Shown here: positions 35,883-44,595 of the stretch, one piece after another
Layout: every line of letters starts with the position of its first letter
Position numbering within the stretch: the first letter of the stretch is position 1
From: Arsenophonus endosymbiont of Aphis craccivora
GTDB taxonomy: Bacteria; Pseudomonadota; Gammaproteobacteria; Enterobacterales; Enterobacteriaceae
Reading direction: 5' to 3'
NCBI RefSeq assembly: GCF_013460135.1
Contig: NZ_CP038155.1
Coordinates: forward strand, 2,338,716-2,402,715
DNA: 64,000 nucleotides
The notes under the pieces: generated by a model
The model's database searches: none
What the model saw: the letters and a program-made list of their open reading frames with translations, nothing else
Told to the model about the DNA's origin: nothing
Translations under genes and position numbers: made by a program

Positions 35883-36043
35883 ACCCACTCTCCAGCTCGG
35901 TTTATTGTTCTAGGTATAAGATTTTTTGTCATTGGTGAAGTAAGATGATGAAAAACTTCCAATGAAATTCATTTTCCCTTATATATTATCAGCAATAAAA
36001 ATAATTTTCTTATAACTAAATTCAATTTTATATTCATAATATT

Positions 36044-36637
36044 TCATCGTGAATGGAATAAAATTAAATCATTTAATTCATTAACTACATATGTAATAAA
36101 GTTTTTTTTTGGTTCTTGTAACAGCGAGCGTAGTGGTAATTGATAGTTCGATGGAATTAATATCGCACAAATAGCTAATAATATGGCGATAGAATGTTCT
36201 GCTCTTTGATTAGAATTATTACCTAAGATAGGAAAACAGAAAGAAATTTTTGCTGGCCATAAGAAAGGTATCCCTTTCGCGGTTAACATATCCCCGACTA
36301 AATGACTAAAATAACCTAATAAGAATGCTTGAATCAGGGCATCAGAAAGCCAGTAACTATTGGGCAATTGAGTTGATAATAACATAATGAGCAGCCATGC
36401 GAGTAAACTGTGGGTAAAACCACGGTGACCACATAAACGACAAATTGGCACAGAAATGAAACGAAATAAGCGTCCGAGAGAAGAGGATGGATGATCTATA
36501 TCCGGTAGCAGTGCGCCAAGTAGCGCACCGGCTAATAAATGAAGCCAATCACCATGTGCAAACTCAGGTGTTATTGCTAGTTTATGCACAAGTATTAATG
36601 ATGATACTGAAAAAAACAGATGCCCGGTGGCAGTCAT
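36044..36637 (-). CDS. ydjM: Inner membrane protein YdjM, putative metal-dependent hydrolase family
   Basis: YdjM belongs to the LexA-regulated, membrane-bound DUF457 family whose reaction is not established. The 197-aa protein has membrane segments and conserved His/Asp blocks typical of a metal site: LLPDIDHPSS near 44, GHRGFTHSL near 69 and FSHLVGDMLTAKGIPFLWP near 110. The context is tcyP-ydjM-hxpB-yniB, as in E. coli. A near-perfect LexA box lies 15 bases upstream of the start, so it is likely an SOS gene. Confidence 0.9.
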   Translation of the reverse strand: MTATGHLFFSVSSLILVHKLAITPEFAHGDWLHLLAGALLGALLPDIDHPSSSLGRLFRFISVPICRLCGHRGFTHSLLAWLLIMLLSTQLPNSYWLSDALIQAFLLGYFSHLVGDMLTAKGIPFLWPAKISFCFPILGNNSNQRAEHSIAILLAICAILIPSNYQLPLRSLLQEPKKNFITYVVNELNDLILFHSR

Positions 36638-36651
36638 AGCATATAATATCC

Positions 36652-36671
36652 TACTGTTTATTTATACAGTT
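36652..36671 (-). promoter_or_regulatory. LexA (SOS) box upstream of ydjM
   Basis: The plus strand reads TACTGTTTATTTATACAGTT, which contains the core CTGT-N8-ACAG with an AT-rich centre, a near-consensus LexA site. It lies just upstream of ydjM on the minus strand, where E. coli ydjM is also LexA-controlled. Confidence 0.85.
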
Positions 36672-36780
36672 TGCAAAGTATAATAGTTTTGGCTTAGTTT
36701 GAGTAGTGTAATCGAAAAAAATATCTTATTTATTAAATAATAAGAGCAATTTTTTATAAGAGAAGTGATATTGCATTAGT

Positions 36781-36814
36781 TTGGCAGTATACTGATGCAT
36801 CAAATTACTGCCAA
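36781..36814 (-). terminator. hairpin after hxpB, possible terminator
   Basis: TTGGCAGTA at 36781-36789 pairs perfectly with TACTGCCAA at 36806-36814 across a 16-nt loop, 10 bases after the hxpB stop on the minus strand. There is no clear U-run, so function as a terminator is uncertain. Confidence 0.35.
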
Positions 36815-36824
36815 TTGATCAAAT

Positions 36825-37490
36825 TTAAACGATATGCTTAGTTGTTAATTCAGCCAGCGTATTGAGTTTGACGTCTGCTAATGTCCAACGTGGATCAGTG
36901 AAATGATCTTTTTGTGGGACAACGATACTACGCATACGTGCAGCTTTAACCGCAATCATACCATGAAAAGAGTCTTCAAAAGCCACACCATGTGTTGGTT
37001 CTATAGCTAGCAGTTTCGCTGCTTGTAAATAAACTTCTGGATGGGGTTTACTGTAGGGTAATGGTGTCGCTGATACTACGGCTGAAAAGTAATCGCTAAT
37101 ATTAAACATAGTGAGTACTTTTTCTAATATGTGCTTTGGTGAAGCTGATGCTAAACCAATTTTTAAATTATGATCCTGACATAGTTGAAGTGCATGTTTA
37201 ACACCTGGTAATAAAGGTCGTTGTTCTTCTATAAGTTCAATAACCCGTCTAACAATTTTTTGTTCCACCTCTTCTAATGAGGTTCCTTGCCAGGGGGCAG
37301 CTAAATACCACAGTTGTACCACTTGATCGATACGTAATCCTAGAGTGTCGGGAAGTTGATTAGCAATTGAAGTATTAACGCCAAGTTTACTAAGAATTTC
37401 TTTTTCTGCTTGGCTCCAAAGGGGTTCAGAATTAATCAATAACCCATCCATGTCAAAAATAGCAGCTTTTATAGATAGCTCATGAGACAT
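36825..37490 (-). CDS. hxpB: HAD-family hexitol/2-deoxyglucose-6-phosphate phosphatase
   Basis: HxpB (YniC) is a HAD phosphatase acting on 2-deoxyglucose 6-phosphate and some hexitol phosphates. The start is ATG 37490, 8 bases after AGGAG, giving 221 aa. It has the nucleophile motif FDMDGLLINSEPLW near residue 12, SASPKH near 114 (motif II), KPHPEVYLQAA near 148 and the FEDSFHGMIA block near 170. It diverges from yniB, as in E. coli. Confidence 0.92.
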   Translation of the reverse strand: MSHELSIKAAIFDMDGLLINSEPLWSQAEKEILSKLGVNTSIANQLPDTLGLRIDQVVQLWYLAAPWQGTSLEEVEQKIVRRVIELIEEQRPLLPGVKHALQLCQDHNLKIGLASASPKHILEKVLTMFNISDYFSAVVSATPLPYSKPHPEVYLQAAKLLAIEPTHGVAFEDSFHGMIAVKAARMRSIVVPQKDHFTDPRWTLADVKLNTLAELTTKHIV

Positions 37491-37673
37491 TAAAAGCACT
37501 CCTATTATTCATTATTTGTTGCTTAATTCTATCAATTTAAAATAAATAAAGAAATCTTTTAATATAGGTAGGTGAGGTCTTATTTTGGTTAGTGATAAAA
37601 TAACATTTATATGTTTTTGATAACATTTTATCATTTAATATAAATGGTAATATAAAAAATATGAGGAGATTTA

Positions 37674-38213
37674 ATGAATTATCAAACAGCATTTTATATC
37701 GCTATTACAAAGCGTGTTTTAGGATGGATAATTTTTTCTTTAGCGTTGGTGTCTACTGTAGTTTCATTAGTTTTGCTAGCAGAAAAGCAAGGTTTACAAG
37801 GGGATGGCTTAAATGCTGTAGCCAATGATTTTATTAAAATTATGGCTCTTATTATACGGCAAAACACGGTCTTTTTAAATTTTTTTTGGCATAATTCACC
37901 AATTCCCAGTACTAATATGGGACTTTCGACAGCTAATCTTGGTTTTATTTTACTATTTTTCTTAATGTTTGTTGGTCAAGCTTTGAGTGCTTCAGGTAAC
38001 AGAATGAATCGTCAATTGAAATTTATTAAAGAAAGTATTGAAGATCATCTTATTTTTGAAAGAGCGAAAGGTACTGAAGTATCAAAAGAAGAGATAGAAG
38101 CCAAAATTACTATTCCTCGTCATACCATTTTCCAGCAGTTTTTTATTTTGTATATATTACCGATTATATTAGGAGTAATACTTTACTTCATAATGAATAT
38201 TTTAGGCTGGTAG
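37674..38213 (+). CDS. yniB: Inner membrane protein YniB
   Basis: The 179-aa protein has three likely membrane segments (about residues 15-35, 83-103 and 155-177) separated by a charged stretch (MNRQLKFIKESIEDHLIFERAKG). It matches enteric YniB by content and by its divergent place next to hxpB. The function is unknown. AGGAG lies 6 bases upstream of the ATG. IS copy B follows 80 bases after the stop. Confidence 0.85.
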   Translation: MNYQTAFYIAITKRVLGWIIFSLALVSTVVSLVLLAEKQGLQGDGLNAVANDFIKIMALIIRQNTVFLNFFWHNSPIPSTNMGLSTANLGFILLFFLMFVGQALSASGNRMNRQLKFIKESIEDHLIFERAKGTEVSKEEIEAKITIPRHTIFQQFFILYILPIILGVILYFIMNILGW

Positions 38214-38293
38214 TTTTTTTATATTATAATCAATTGAAAAATAATTTTATTGAACAGTTGAATGAAGATCATCAGTAATAACTTATCTAACAA

Positions 38294-39348
38294 GGCTTTG
38301 TTGAATAAATCAGAATTAGCCGCCAGGATGGCTCCCTCTGCTACAGCTGTTATCCGATCCTGACGCTGTGTGGCATACCCAACAACGTCATACGGTTCAG
38401 CGCTTTGACCATCGCCATTGCTTCACCTACCTGAGCCTCATAGTCACGCAGCCTCAGATGGCCACCCAGCAAAGTTTTTATGCGGAACATCGCTGTTTCT
38501 GCCACTGAACGCCGGTGATAACCCACTTTCTTTTTCCACATATCATTACTCCTGCTCAGACGCTGATTCGCCACCGCATGGTTACGTTCATGGTACTTGT
38601 CCGGCCAGTATTTCGCTCCGCTTCGCGGCGGGATAAGGGGCCTGATTTTCTTTCTTAGCAACGCATCGTGGCAGTAACAGGCGTCATAAGCACCGTCTGC
38701 TGACACTTCCCTGATTTTCCGGTGGGTTTGGTTAATCAGGCCCGGCAGTGCCTGCGCATCTGTCGTTCCGCTGAGCGATAAGTCGGCACAGATAATCTCA
38801 TGAGTCACACTGTCTGCTGCCAGATGAAGCTTGCGCCACACTCTTCGTCTGTCAGCCCCATGCTGCCTGACTTTCCATTCACCTTCGCCAAAGACCTTCA
38901 GACCGGTACTGTCGATGACCAGATGCGAGATTTCACCACGCGTTGGCGTTTTTATGCTGATGTTGACGCTCTTTGCTCGTCTGCTGACCAGCGAGTAGTC
39001 CGGACAGCACAGCGGCAAAGACATGAGTTTAAAAATCGAATCAACGAAGCCCTGTAATGCCCGGAGCGACAGGTTAAACACACGCTTCATCATCAGGACA
39101 GTGGTAACAGCCATATCGCTGTAGTAAAGCGGCCGGCCACGACCTTCAGGCGAAGAACTGTCAGTCCATCCAGCGATGGCCGACTCATCAAGCCAGACCG
39201 TCAGGGAACCGCGTTGTCTGAGTGCCTTGTTGTACGCGGGCCAGTTGGTAATTTTAAACTTTTGCTTTGCCATGGGGAACTGATGTTGAAACGAATTTAG
39301 CGATCAGCTCCGCCAATCACCTAAAAGTTCGATTTATTCAACAAAGCC
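38294..39348 (-). mobile_element. IS903-like element copy B (IS5 family)
   Basis: A 1055-bp element has terminal repeats GGCTTTGTTGAATAAATC and GATTTATTCAACAAAGCC, and is flanked by a perfect 9-bp target duplication ATCTAACAA (38285-38293 and 39349-39357). It is in the opposite orientation to copies A and C. It hit non-coding DNA after yniB. The element is visibly richer in GC than the chromosome around it, a sign of recent arrival. Confidence 0.98.
38350..39273 (-). CDS. IS903-like transposase (copy B), intact
   Basis: This 307-aa DDE transposase of the IS5 family, IS903 group, cuts and joins the element ends. It starts MAKQKFKITNWPAYNKALRQ. The catalytic triad is Asp121 (HLVIDSTGLK), Asp193 (SADGAYDA) and Glu259 (SVAETAMFR). 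The frame is complete with no damage, so this copy may be active. It is identical over long stretches to copy D. Confidence 0.97.
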   Translation of the reverse strand: MAKQKFKITNWPAYNKALRQRGSLTVWLDESAIAGWTDSSSPEGRGRPLYYSDMAVTTVLMMKRVFNLSLRALQGFVDSIFKLMSLPLCCPDYSLVSRRAKSVNISIKTPTRGEISHLVIDSTGLKVFGEGEWKVRQHGADRRRVWRKLHLAADSVTHEIICADLSLSGTTDAQALPGLINQTHRKIREVSADGAYDACYCHDALLRKKIRPLIPPRSGAKYWPDKYHERNHAVANQRLSRSNDMWKKKVGYHRRSVAETAMFRIKTLLGGHLRLRDYEAQVGEAMAMVKALNRMTLLGMPHSVRIG

Positions 39349-39691
39349 ATCTAACAATAAAACTATTGTTTTGAATGTTTTTATAGCAATTTAACAATAA
39401 TAGCCTTGATATATCAATTAATGCTTATTAAAGCTGACAAGGAAATGTCAACTTCTGCGCGAGCCAGCTTTGACCAAATTCCGATTAATTATTTTAAATA
39501 AATTAATTGGAATATTTATTTTGCTATGATTGTTAAATATATTGTTTTATAATTTAGCTTTAGTAAAGATTTTTATGATGACAAAGTGTTAATTTAAATA
39601 ATGAAATGAATTATTACCTATTTACATTCTAGTTATTGCATTATTCATTTCAATTCTTGAGATCATATTATGACAATTTATAGTTAATAAA
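39349..39691. other. AT-rich non-coding segment between IS copies B and C
   Basis: These 343 bases between two oppositely oriented IS copies contain no credible gene, RNA or terminator. A short minus-strand run (around 39400-39480, reading IGIWSKLARAEVDI) could be a gene remnant but is too short to assign. It lies where E. coli has genes between yniB and other loci, so it may be eroded sequence. Confidence 0.5.
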
Positions 39692-40746
39692 GGCTTTGTT
39701 GAATAAATCGAACTTTTAGGTGATTGGCGGAGCTGATCGCTAAATTCGTTTCAACATCAGGTCCCCATGGCAAAGCAAAAGTTTAAAATTACCAACTGGC
39801 CCGCGTACAACAAGGCACTCAGACAACGCGGTTCCCTGACGGTCTGGCTTGATGAGTCGGCCATCGCTGGATGGACTGACAGTTCTTCGCCTGAAGGTCG
39901 TGGCCGGCCGCTTTACTACAGCGATATGGCTGTTACCACTGTCCTTATGATGAAGCTTGTGTTTAACCTGTCGCTACGGGCATTACAGGGCTTCGTTGAT
40001 TCGATTTTTAAACTCATGTCTTTGCCGCTGTGCTGTCCGGACTACTCGCTGGTCAGCAGACGAGCAAAGAGCGTCAACATCAGCATAAAAACGCCAACGC
40101 GTGGTGAAATCTCGCATCTGGTCATCGACAGTACCGGTCTGAAGGTCTTTGGCGAAGGTGAATGGAAAGTCAGGCAGCATGGGGCTGACAGACGAAGAGT
40201 GTGGCGCAAGCTTCATCTGGCAGCAGACAGTGTGACTCATGAGATTATCTGTGCCGACTTATCGCTCAGCGGAACGACAGATGCGCAGGCACTGCCGGGC
40301 CTGATTAACCAAACCCACCGGAAAATCAGGGAAGTGTTAGCAGACGGTGCTTATGACGCCTGTTACTGCCACGACGCGTTGCTAAGAAAGAAAATCAGGC
40401 CCCTTATCCCGCCGCGAAGCGGAGCGAAATACTGGCCGGATAAGTACCATGAACGTAACCATGCGGTGGCGAATCAGCGTCTGAGCAGGAGTAATGATAT
40501 GTGGAAAAAGAAAGTGGGTTATCACCGGCGTTCAGTGGCAGAAACAGCGATGTTCCGCATAAAAACTTTGCTGGGTGGCCATCTGAGGCTGCGTGACTAT
40601 GAGGCTCAGGTAGGTGAAGCAATGGCGATGGTCAAAGCGCTGAACCGTATGACGTTGTTGGGTATGCCACACAGCGTCAGGATCGGATAACAACTGTAGC
40701 AGAGGGAGCCATCCTGTCGGCTAATTCTGATTTATTCAACAAAGCC
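39692..40746 (+). mobile_element. IS903-like element copy C (IS5 family)
   Basis: A 1055-bp element has the same terminal repeats and a perfect 9-bp duplication GTTAATAAA (39683-39691 and 40747-40755). It lies in inverted orientation to copy B, 343 bases away. Because B and C have different duplications, they arrived separately and are not the two ends of one composite transposon. Confidence 0.98.
39767..40690 (+). CDS. IS903-like transposase (copy C)
   Basis: The 307-aa frame is complete, with the DDE residues Asp121, Asp193 and Glu259 present. It differs from copies B and D by Arg64 to Leu and by Ser191 to Leu, the latter two residues before catalytic Asp193. Activity is therefore less certain than for B and D. 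The family and length are otherwise as expected. Confidence 0.96.
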   Translation: MAKQKFKITNWPAYNKALRQRGSLTVWLDESAIAGWTDSSSPEGRGRPLYYSDMAVTTVLMMKLVFNLSLRALQGFVDSIFKLMSLPLCCPDYSLVSRRAKSVNISIKTPTRGEISHLVIDSTGLKVFGEGEWKVRQHGADRRRVWRKLHLAADSVTHEIICADLSLSGTTDAQALPGLINQTHRKIREVLADGAYDACYCHDALLRKKIRPLIPPRSGAKYWPDKYHERNHAVANQRLSRSNDMWKKKVGYHRRSVAETAMFRIKTLLGGHLRLRDYEAQVGEAMAMVKALNRMTLLGMPHSVRIG

Positions 40747-40776
40747 GTTAATAAATAGAATTTGTATGAAACACTA

Positions 40777-40817
40777 AGGATTATCATCTGTAATAAATAA
40801 GATAATCCTAATTTTTT
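40777..40817. terminator. hairpin after sitD, probable bidirectional terminator
   Basis: A 9-bp stem (AGGATTATC at 40777-40785 with GATAATCCT at 40801-40809) has a 15-nt loop; AATTTTTT follows on the plus strand. It sits 36 bases after the sitD stop (minus strand) and could end the sit transcript and also block readthrough from IS copy C. Confidence 0.5.
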
Positions 40818-40844
40818 CTGGTTATTTTTAATATATTTCTTAGC

Positions 40845-41708
40845 TTAAGGATGAATTGAAATTTTATCGAAAGAAGAGAGCTTTTTTATTTTACTAATAT
40901 AGCTGTGGATTAATGCAGCAATAAAATAAATTGCTTGAGTTATTACAATACAAGGCCCCGTTGCTGCATCAATATGAAAACTCAAAATAGTGCCTATTAA
41001 CGAGGATGTGGTTGAGGCAATAACTGCAATAATTAACATTCGATTGAAATTTTGACAGAGTGTAAAAGCTATAATTCCAGGGTAAATAAGCATAGCAATG
41101 ACCAGAATTATTCCTACCGCTTGTAAAGATGCCACAATGGTAAGTGCTAATAAAGAGAGTAATCCATAATGTAAAAGTTTAACAGGTAAACCAATACCAT
41201 TTGCCTGATTAGGATCAAAACAATACAGCATAAAATCTTTGCGCTTTAACAGGATAATCGCGATAGTAAAAGCTGAGATCAAAAGCGTTTGTTTAAATTC
41301 AGCTTTGGTAATGCCAAGGATATTACCAAAAAGAATATGGGTAAGATGTTGATCTGTATCGATACGGGCAAATAGTACTAAACCAAAGGCAAACATACCG
41401 GAAAAAATAATACCCATGACAGTATCTTCTTTTATGCGGCTATTTTCTTTTAGATAACCGGTCGCGAATGCACAAAAAATTCCTGATATAAAAGCACCAA
41501 TTGATAAAGGAATACCAATAACAAAGGCGATAACGATGCCGGGTAATACAGCATGAGAAATAGCATCACCCATTAAAGACCAACCTTTAAGTATCAAAAA
41601 GCAGGAAAGAATAGCACACACTGTTCCGGTTACAAGGGCGGTAATGATAGCTTTTTGCATAAAAGGAAAAGTAAAAGCTGTTATTAATAATTCCATCAAA
41701 TCATTCAT
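40845..41708 (-). CDS. sitD: Mn/Fe ABC transporter permease SitD
   Basis: SitD (YfeD) is the second permease of the SitABCD importer for manganese and iron. The 287-aa protein has eight or so membrane segments of the ABC-3 family, with LKGWSLMGDAISHAVLPGI near 41 and PGIIAFTLC near 217. The frame is open throughout. Its start overlaps the end of sitC by 8 bases. Since sitB and sitC are broken, this intact gene probably has no working partners. Confidence 0.93.
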   Translation of the reverse strand: MNDLMELLITAFTFPFMQKAIITALVTGTVCAILSCFLILKGWSLMGDAISHAVLPGIVIAFVIGIPLSIGAFISGIFCAFATGYLKENSRIKEDTVMGIIFSGMFAFGLVLFARIDTDQHLTHILFGNILGITKAEFKQTLLISAFTIAIILLKRKDFMLYCFDPNQANGIGLPVKLLHYGLLSLLALTIVASLQAVGIILVIAMLIYPGIIAFTLCQNFNRMLIIAVIASTTSSLIGTILSFHIDAATGPCIVITQAIYFIAALIHSYISKIKKLSSFDKISIHP

Positions 41709-42579
41709 TGTTGCTTACCGCTTGTTTTAACTGTTTGAGGTGTACAATTTCTTGTCGTGCTTTGCGGCGGGAAGCAAATAAACCATATTTAGGGGCCAAA
41801 AAGAAGGCATAAAGAAAAATCAGTGTTTGCAAAGTAACGATAATTCTGCCTGTCGCACCATTAATAAAATAACTGATATAAGCGCCAAGAGCACTGGAAG
41901 TAAATCCGATTAGTATGGCAATAATAAGTAACCGCTTGAATTGATCCGTGAGTAAATAAGCTGTAGCGCCTGGGGTAATAACCATTGCTATCACAAGTAT
42001 GGTTACCACAGTTTGTAAGGCAGCAACCGTACATGCGCTTAATAGGGTAAAAAAATAATTTTTAATTTTAGCGGATTTAGTCCAATAGAACGGGCATGAT
42101 TTTCATCAAAGAATACTGCAAGTACATCTTTCCAGATAAACATAAGTATAATAAAAGAAATGGTAATAATAATTTCAACTTGTAATACATCTTCATCTGC
42201 AATACCTAAAATATTGCCAAAGATAATGTTTTGTACATTAACGGAAGTGGGATTTAAGCAATCCTATGGCAAAGAAGGTGGAGAAAATAAAACCAATTAC
42301 TGCATTTTCTTTTAGTTTTGAAATATGGCGCACCAATGTCATGGAAAGTGCGGCAAGAATACCGGTAAAAAATGCCCCTATAGAATAGGGAAGGCCAAGG
42401 GCATAGGCACCTGCGACTCCGGTAACAACAGAATGAGAAAGGGCATCGCCCATTAACGACCACCCCTTTAACATTAGATAAGCTGACAGAAAAGCGCAGA
42501 CTGCTCCAACGATAGCACTAACCCAGATTGCTTTAACCATGTAGTTATATTCAAAAGGTTGAAGTAATAGATCCAACAT
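41701..42579 (-). pseudogene. sitC: sitC, Mn/Fe ABC permease, two frameshifts
   Basis: SitC (YfeC) is the first permease of the importer. From ATG 42579 the frame matches for 108 residues (MLDLLLQPFEYNYMVKAIWV to FSTFFAIGLL), then is lost near 42255, where about 11 bases seem deleted. A second frame carries NPTSVNVQNIIFGNILGIAD to GLNPLKLKII (down to about 42067). There a run of seven T on the coding strand shifts the frame again; eight would restore it. The last part (TVAALQTVVTILVIAMVITP to VSNNE) is open. The gene is not translatable as one protein. Confidence 0.9.
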
Positions 42580-42582
42580 GAT

Positions 42583-43466
42583 TTATTCCTTTGGTGGCTT
42601 TTTAATGACGGATGCTTGTTCATGGTTGCCATAAAAAACAGCTGCTCTTTCATCATCAGTAATAACAGTTAATGAACGAGGATCATCATCATCGTGAAGT
42701 TCTGCACCAGAGATATTAATATGGCGTAGTACACCGCCGAAGGCGAGTTGAAGATTTTTTTGGGTAAAGGTTGTTTCGATCGGACCACTAGCCAGTATAG
42801 TTCTGTTTACTAAAATAAATTGATCGCAAAATTCAGGCACGCTTCCCAAGTTATGTGTAGAAACCAAAATTAAATAGCCATTGCTACGTAAAGAACGTAA
42901 AAGCTCAATAATCGCATTTTCTGTTTTTACATCGACGCCAGTAAAAGGGTCATCAAGCAGTAATACTTTTCCTTCTTGCGCAAGTGCTCGCGCAAGAAAA
43001 ACTCTTTTCTTTTGGCCGCCAGAAAGCTCACCTATTTATCGTTGTTCTAAACCGGTAAGATCAACCTGCGCCAATGCTTCAGCAACAATTTGTTTATCTT
43101 GCTGGCTTGGAATACGTAAAATACCCATTTTACCGTAGCGGCCCATCATAACTACATCATAAACTAGAACTGGACAGTTCCAGTCAACTTCTTCAGTTTG
43201 TGGTACGTAAGCAATAATATTTTGTTTAAGCGCTGTTTTGATCGCAGCATTGTTTAATGTTACACGTCCTTGTGTTGGTGTTACTAAACCCATTATTGTC
43301 TTAAACAGCGTTGATTTGCCACTACCATTAACGCCTACTAGCGCACAAATTGAACCACCAGTAATATAAAACTGGCATCGTAAATAGCAGTATGCCCGTT
43401 ATTGTATGTAACAGTAGCATTATCAACAACTAAGTTTGGTTTTTCGTAAAAAATATTGTTACTCAT
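42583..43466 (-). pseudogene. sitB: sitB, Mn/Fe ABC transporter ATPase, frameshift plus nonsense
   Basis: SitB (YfeB) is the ATPase of the importer. From ATG 43466 the frame reads MSNNIFYEKPNLVVDNATVT to DASF, then shifts by one base near 43380. The next frame holds [20 protein letters not shown] (Walker A) and [17 protein letters not shown]. It meets TAA at 43036-43038, where the family has a Gln codon, consistent with one C-to-T change. After it the same frame continues [19 protein letters not shown] (signature) and Walker [10 protein letters not shown] to the end. Two lesions make a working ATPase unlikely. Confidence 0.92.
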
Positions 43467-43468
43467 TA

Positions 43469-44380
43469 TTATTGACCAAAACCTTTTGCAATAGTATCAA
43501 CGGTAGTTTTTAATAATTCGATATATGTTGGAACTGGGCCATCTGGGGTAGACAAAGCGTCAACATAGAGTATACCACCATATTGAGCCCCGGTTTCTCG
43601 GCTGACTTGTTTCGCTGGTGTATCAGAAACGGTACTTTCGCTAAACACAACTGGAATATTATGTTTTTTCAAAGTATCGATAACTTTACGAACTTGTTGC
43701 GGTGAACCTTGTTCTTCTGCATTAATTGGCCACAAATAAGCTTCTTTAAAACCATAATCGCTAGCCAAATAACTAAAAGCACCTTCACTGGTTACTAGCC
43801 AACGCTTTTGCTGCGGGATTTGTGCCAGTCTTTTCCGTAGTGGTGCATCAATTTTGCTAATTTTACTAGCATATATTTTCGCATTTTGGTTATAAATATC
43901 TATATTTTTAGGATCATATTTTACTAGTGCTGCCCGAATATTTTCAATGTAGATCAATGCATTTTGGGCAGAAATCCAGGCATGAGGATTAGGATTTCCT
44001 TGATATTCCCCTTCTCGAATAGGCATCGGTTTTATTCCTTTAGTAACTGTAACGTCAGGAATATGTTTGAAGTTTTCAAAAAAACGACTAAACCAGGTTT
44101 CAAGTCCTAATCCATTCCATAAAATTAAATCAGCATTATGTGCTTTTAATATGTCTTTGGGAGTTGGTTGATACTCATGAATTTCAGCTCCCGGTTTGGT
44201 AATTGCTTGGACATTGGCTGCATTACCTGCCACATTTTGAGCAATATCCTGAATAATAGTAAAAGTTGTTACAACGGTAAATTTTTTTGCGTAAGCGATT
44301 GGATTAAAAAGAAGAACAACAGCAATTATTATTAAAACAGTAAAAGTGTGCTTAGATGAAAGGTTGGATCTTTTATACAT
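43469..44380 (-). CDS. sitA: Mn/Fe ABC transporter periplasmic binding protein SitA
   Basis: SitA (YfeA) captures Mn(II) or Fe(II) in the periplasm for the SitBCD transporter. The 303-aa precursor has a signal peptide (hydrophobic stretch VLIIIAVVLLFNPIAYA, cleavage before KKFTVV). Metal ligands of the family are present: His in GAEIHEYQPTP, His in NPHAWIS, Glu in SEGAFSYL and Asp in YVDALS. It is the first gene of the operon and is undamaged. A Fur box lies 40 bases upstream. Confidence 0.95.
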   Translation of the reverse strand: MYKRSNLSSKHTFTVLIIIAVVLLFNPIAYAKKFTVVTTFTIIQDIAQNVAGNAANVQAITKPGAEIHEYQPTPKDILKAHNADLILWNGLGLETWFSRFFENFKHIPDVTVTKGIKPMPIREGEYQGNPNPHAWISAQNALIYIENIRAALVKYDPKNIDIYNQNAKIYASKISKIDAPLRKRLAQIPQQKRWLVTSEGAFSYLASDYGFKEAYLWPINAEEQGSPQQVRKVIDTLKKHNIPVVFSESTVSDTPAKQVSRETGAQYGGILYVDALSTPDGPVPTYIELLKTTVDTIAKGFGQ

Positions 44381-44420
44381 AAGTGGTTTCCCGGTAAAAA
44401 AGTAGTAAATTGCACTTTAA

Positions 44421-44435
44421 TGAGAATGATTATTA
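44421..44435 (-). promoter_or_regulatory. Fur box upstream of sitA
   Basis: The plus strand reads TGAGAATGATTATTA, 13 of 15 bases of the 7-1-7 Fur consensus TGATAATNATTATCA. It lies 41-55 bases before the sitA start. Iron repression of the sit operon is expected from related operons. Confidence 0.75.
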
Positions 44436-44595
44436 ACTATATATGAAAGATGTCAATACAACCGATTATTGTAATTGTAATGTAAGTAGCAGATATGAGA
44501 ACCTCTTCACAACTCAACGCTAAAGAGGGTCATTTTTTATTTTTATCTTATTAGGCTATGCTAAATAGATCATACCACTATAGGATTGGTGTAAG

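Noticed and set aside
38285..40755. IS copies B and C as a composite transposon
   Set aside because: Each copy has its own different 9-bp duplication, and the 343 bases between them carry no gene; they inserted independently.
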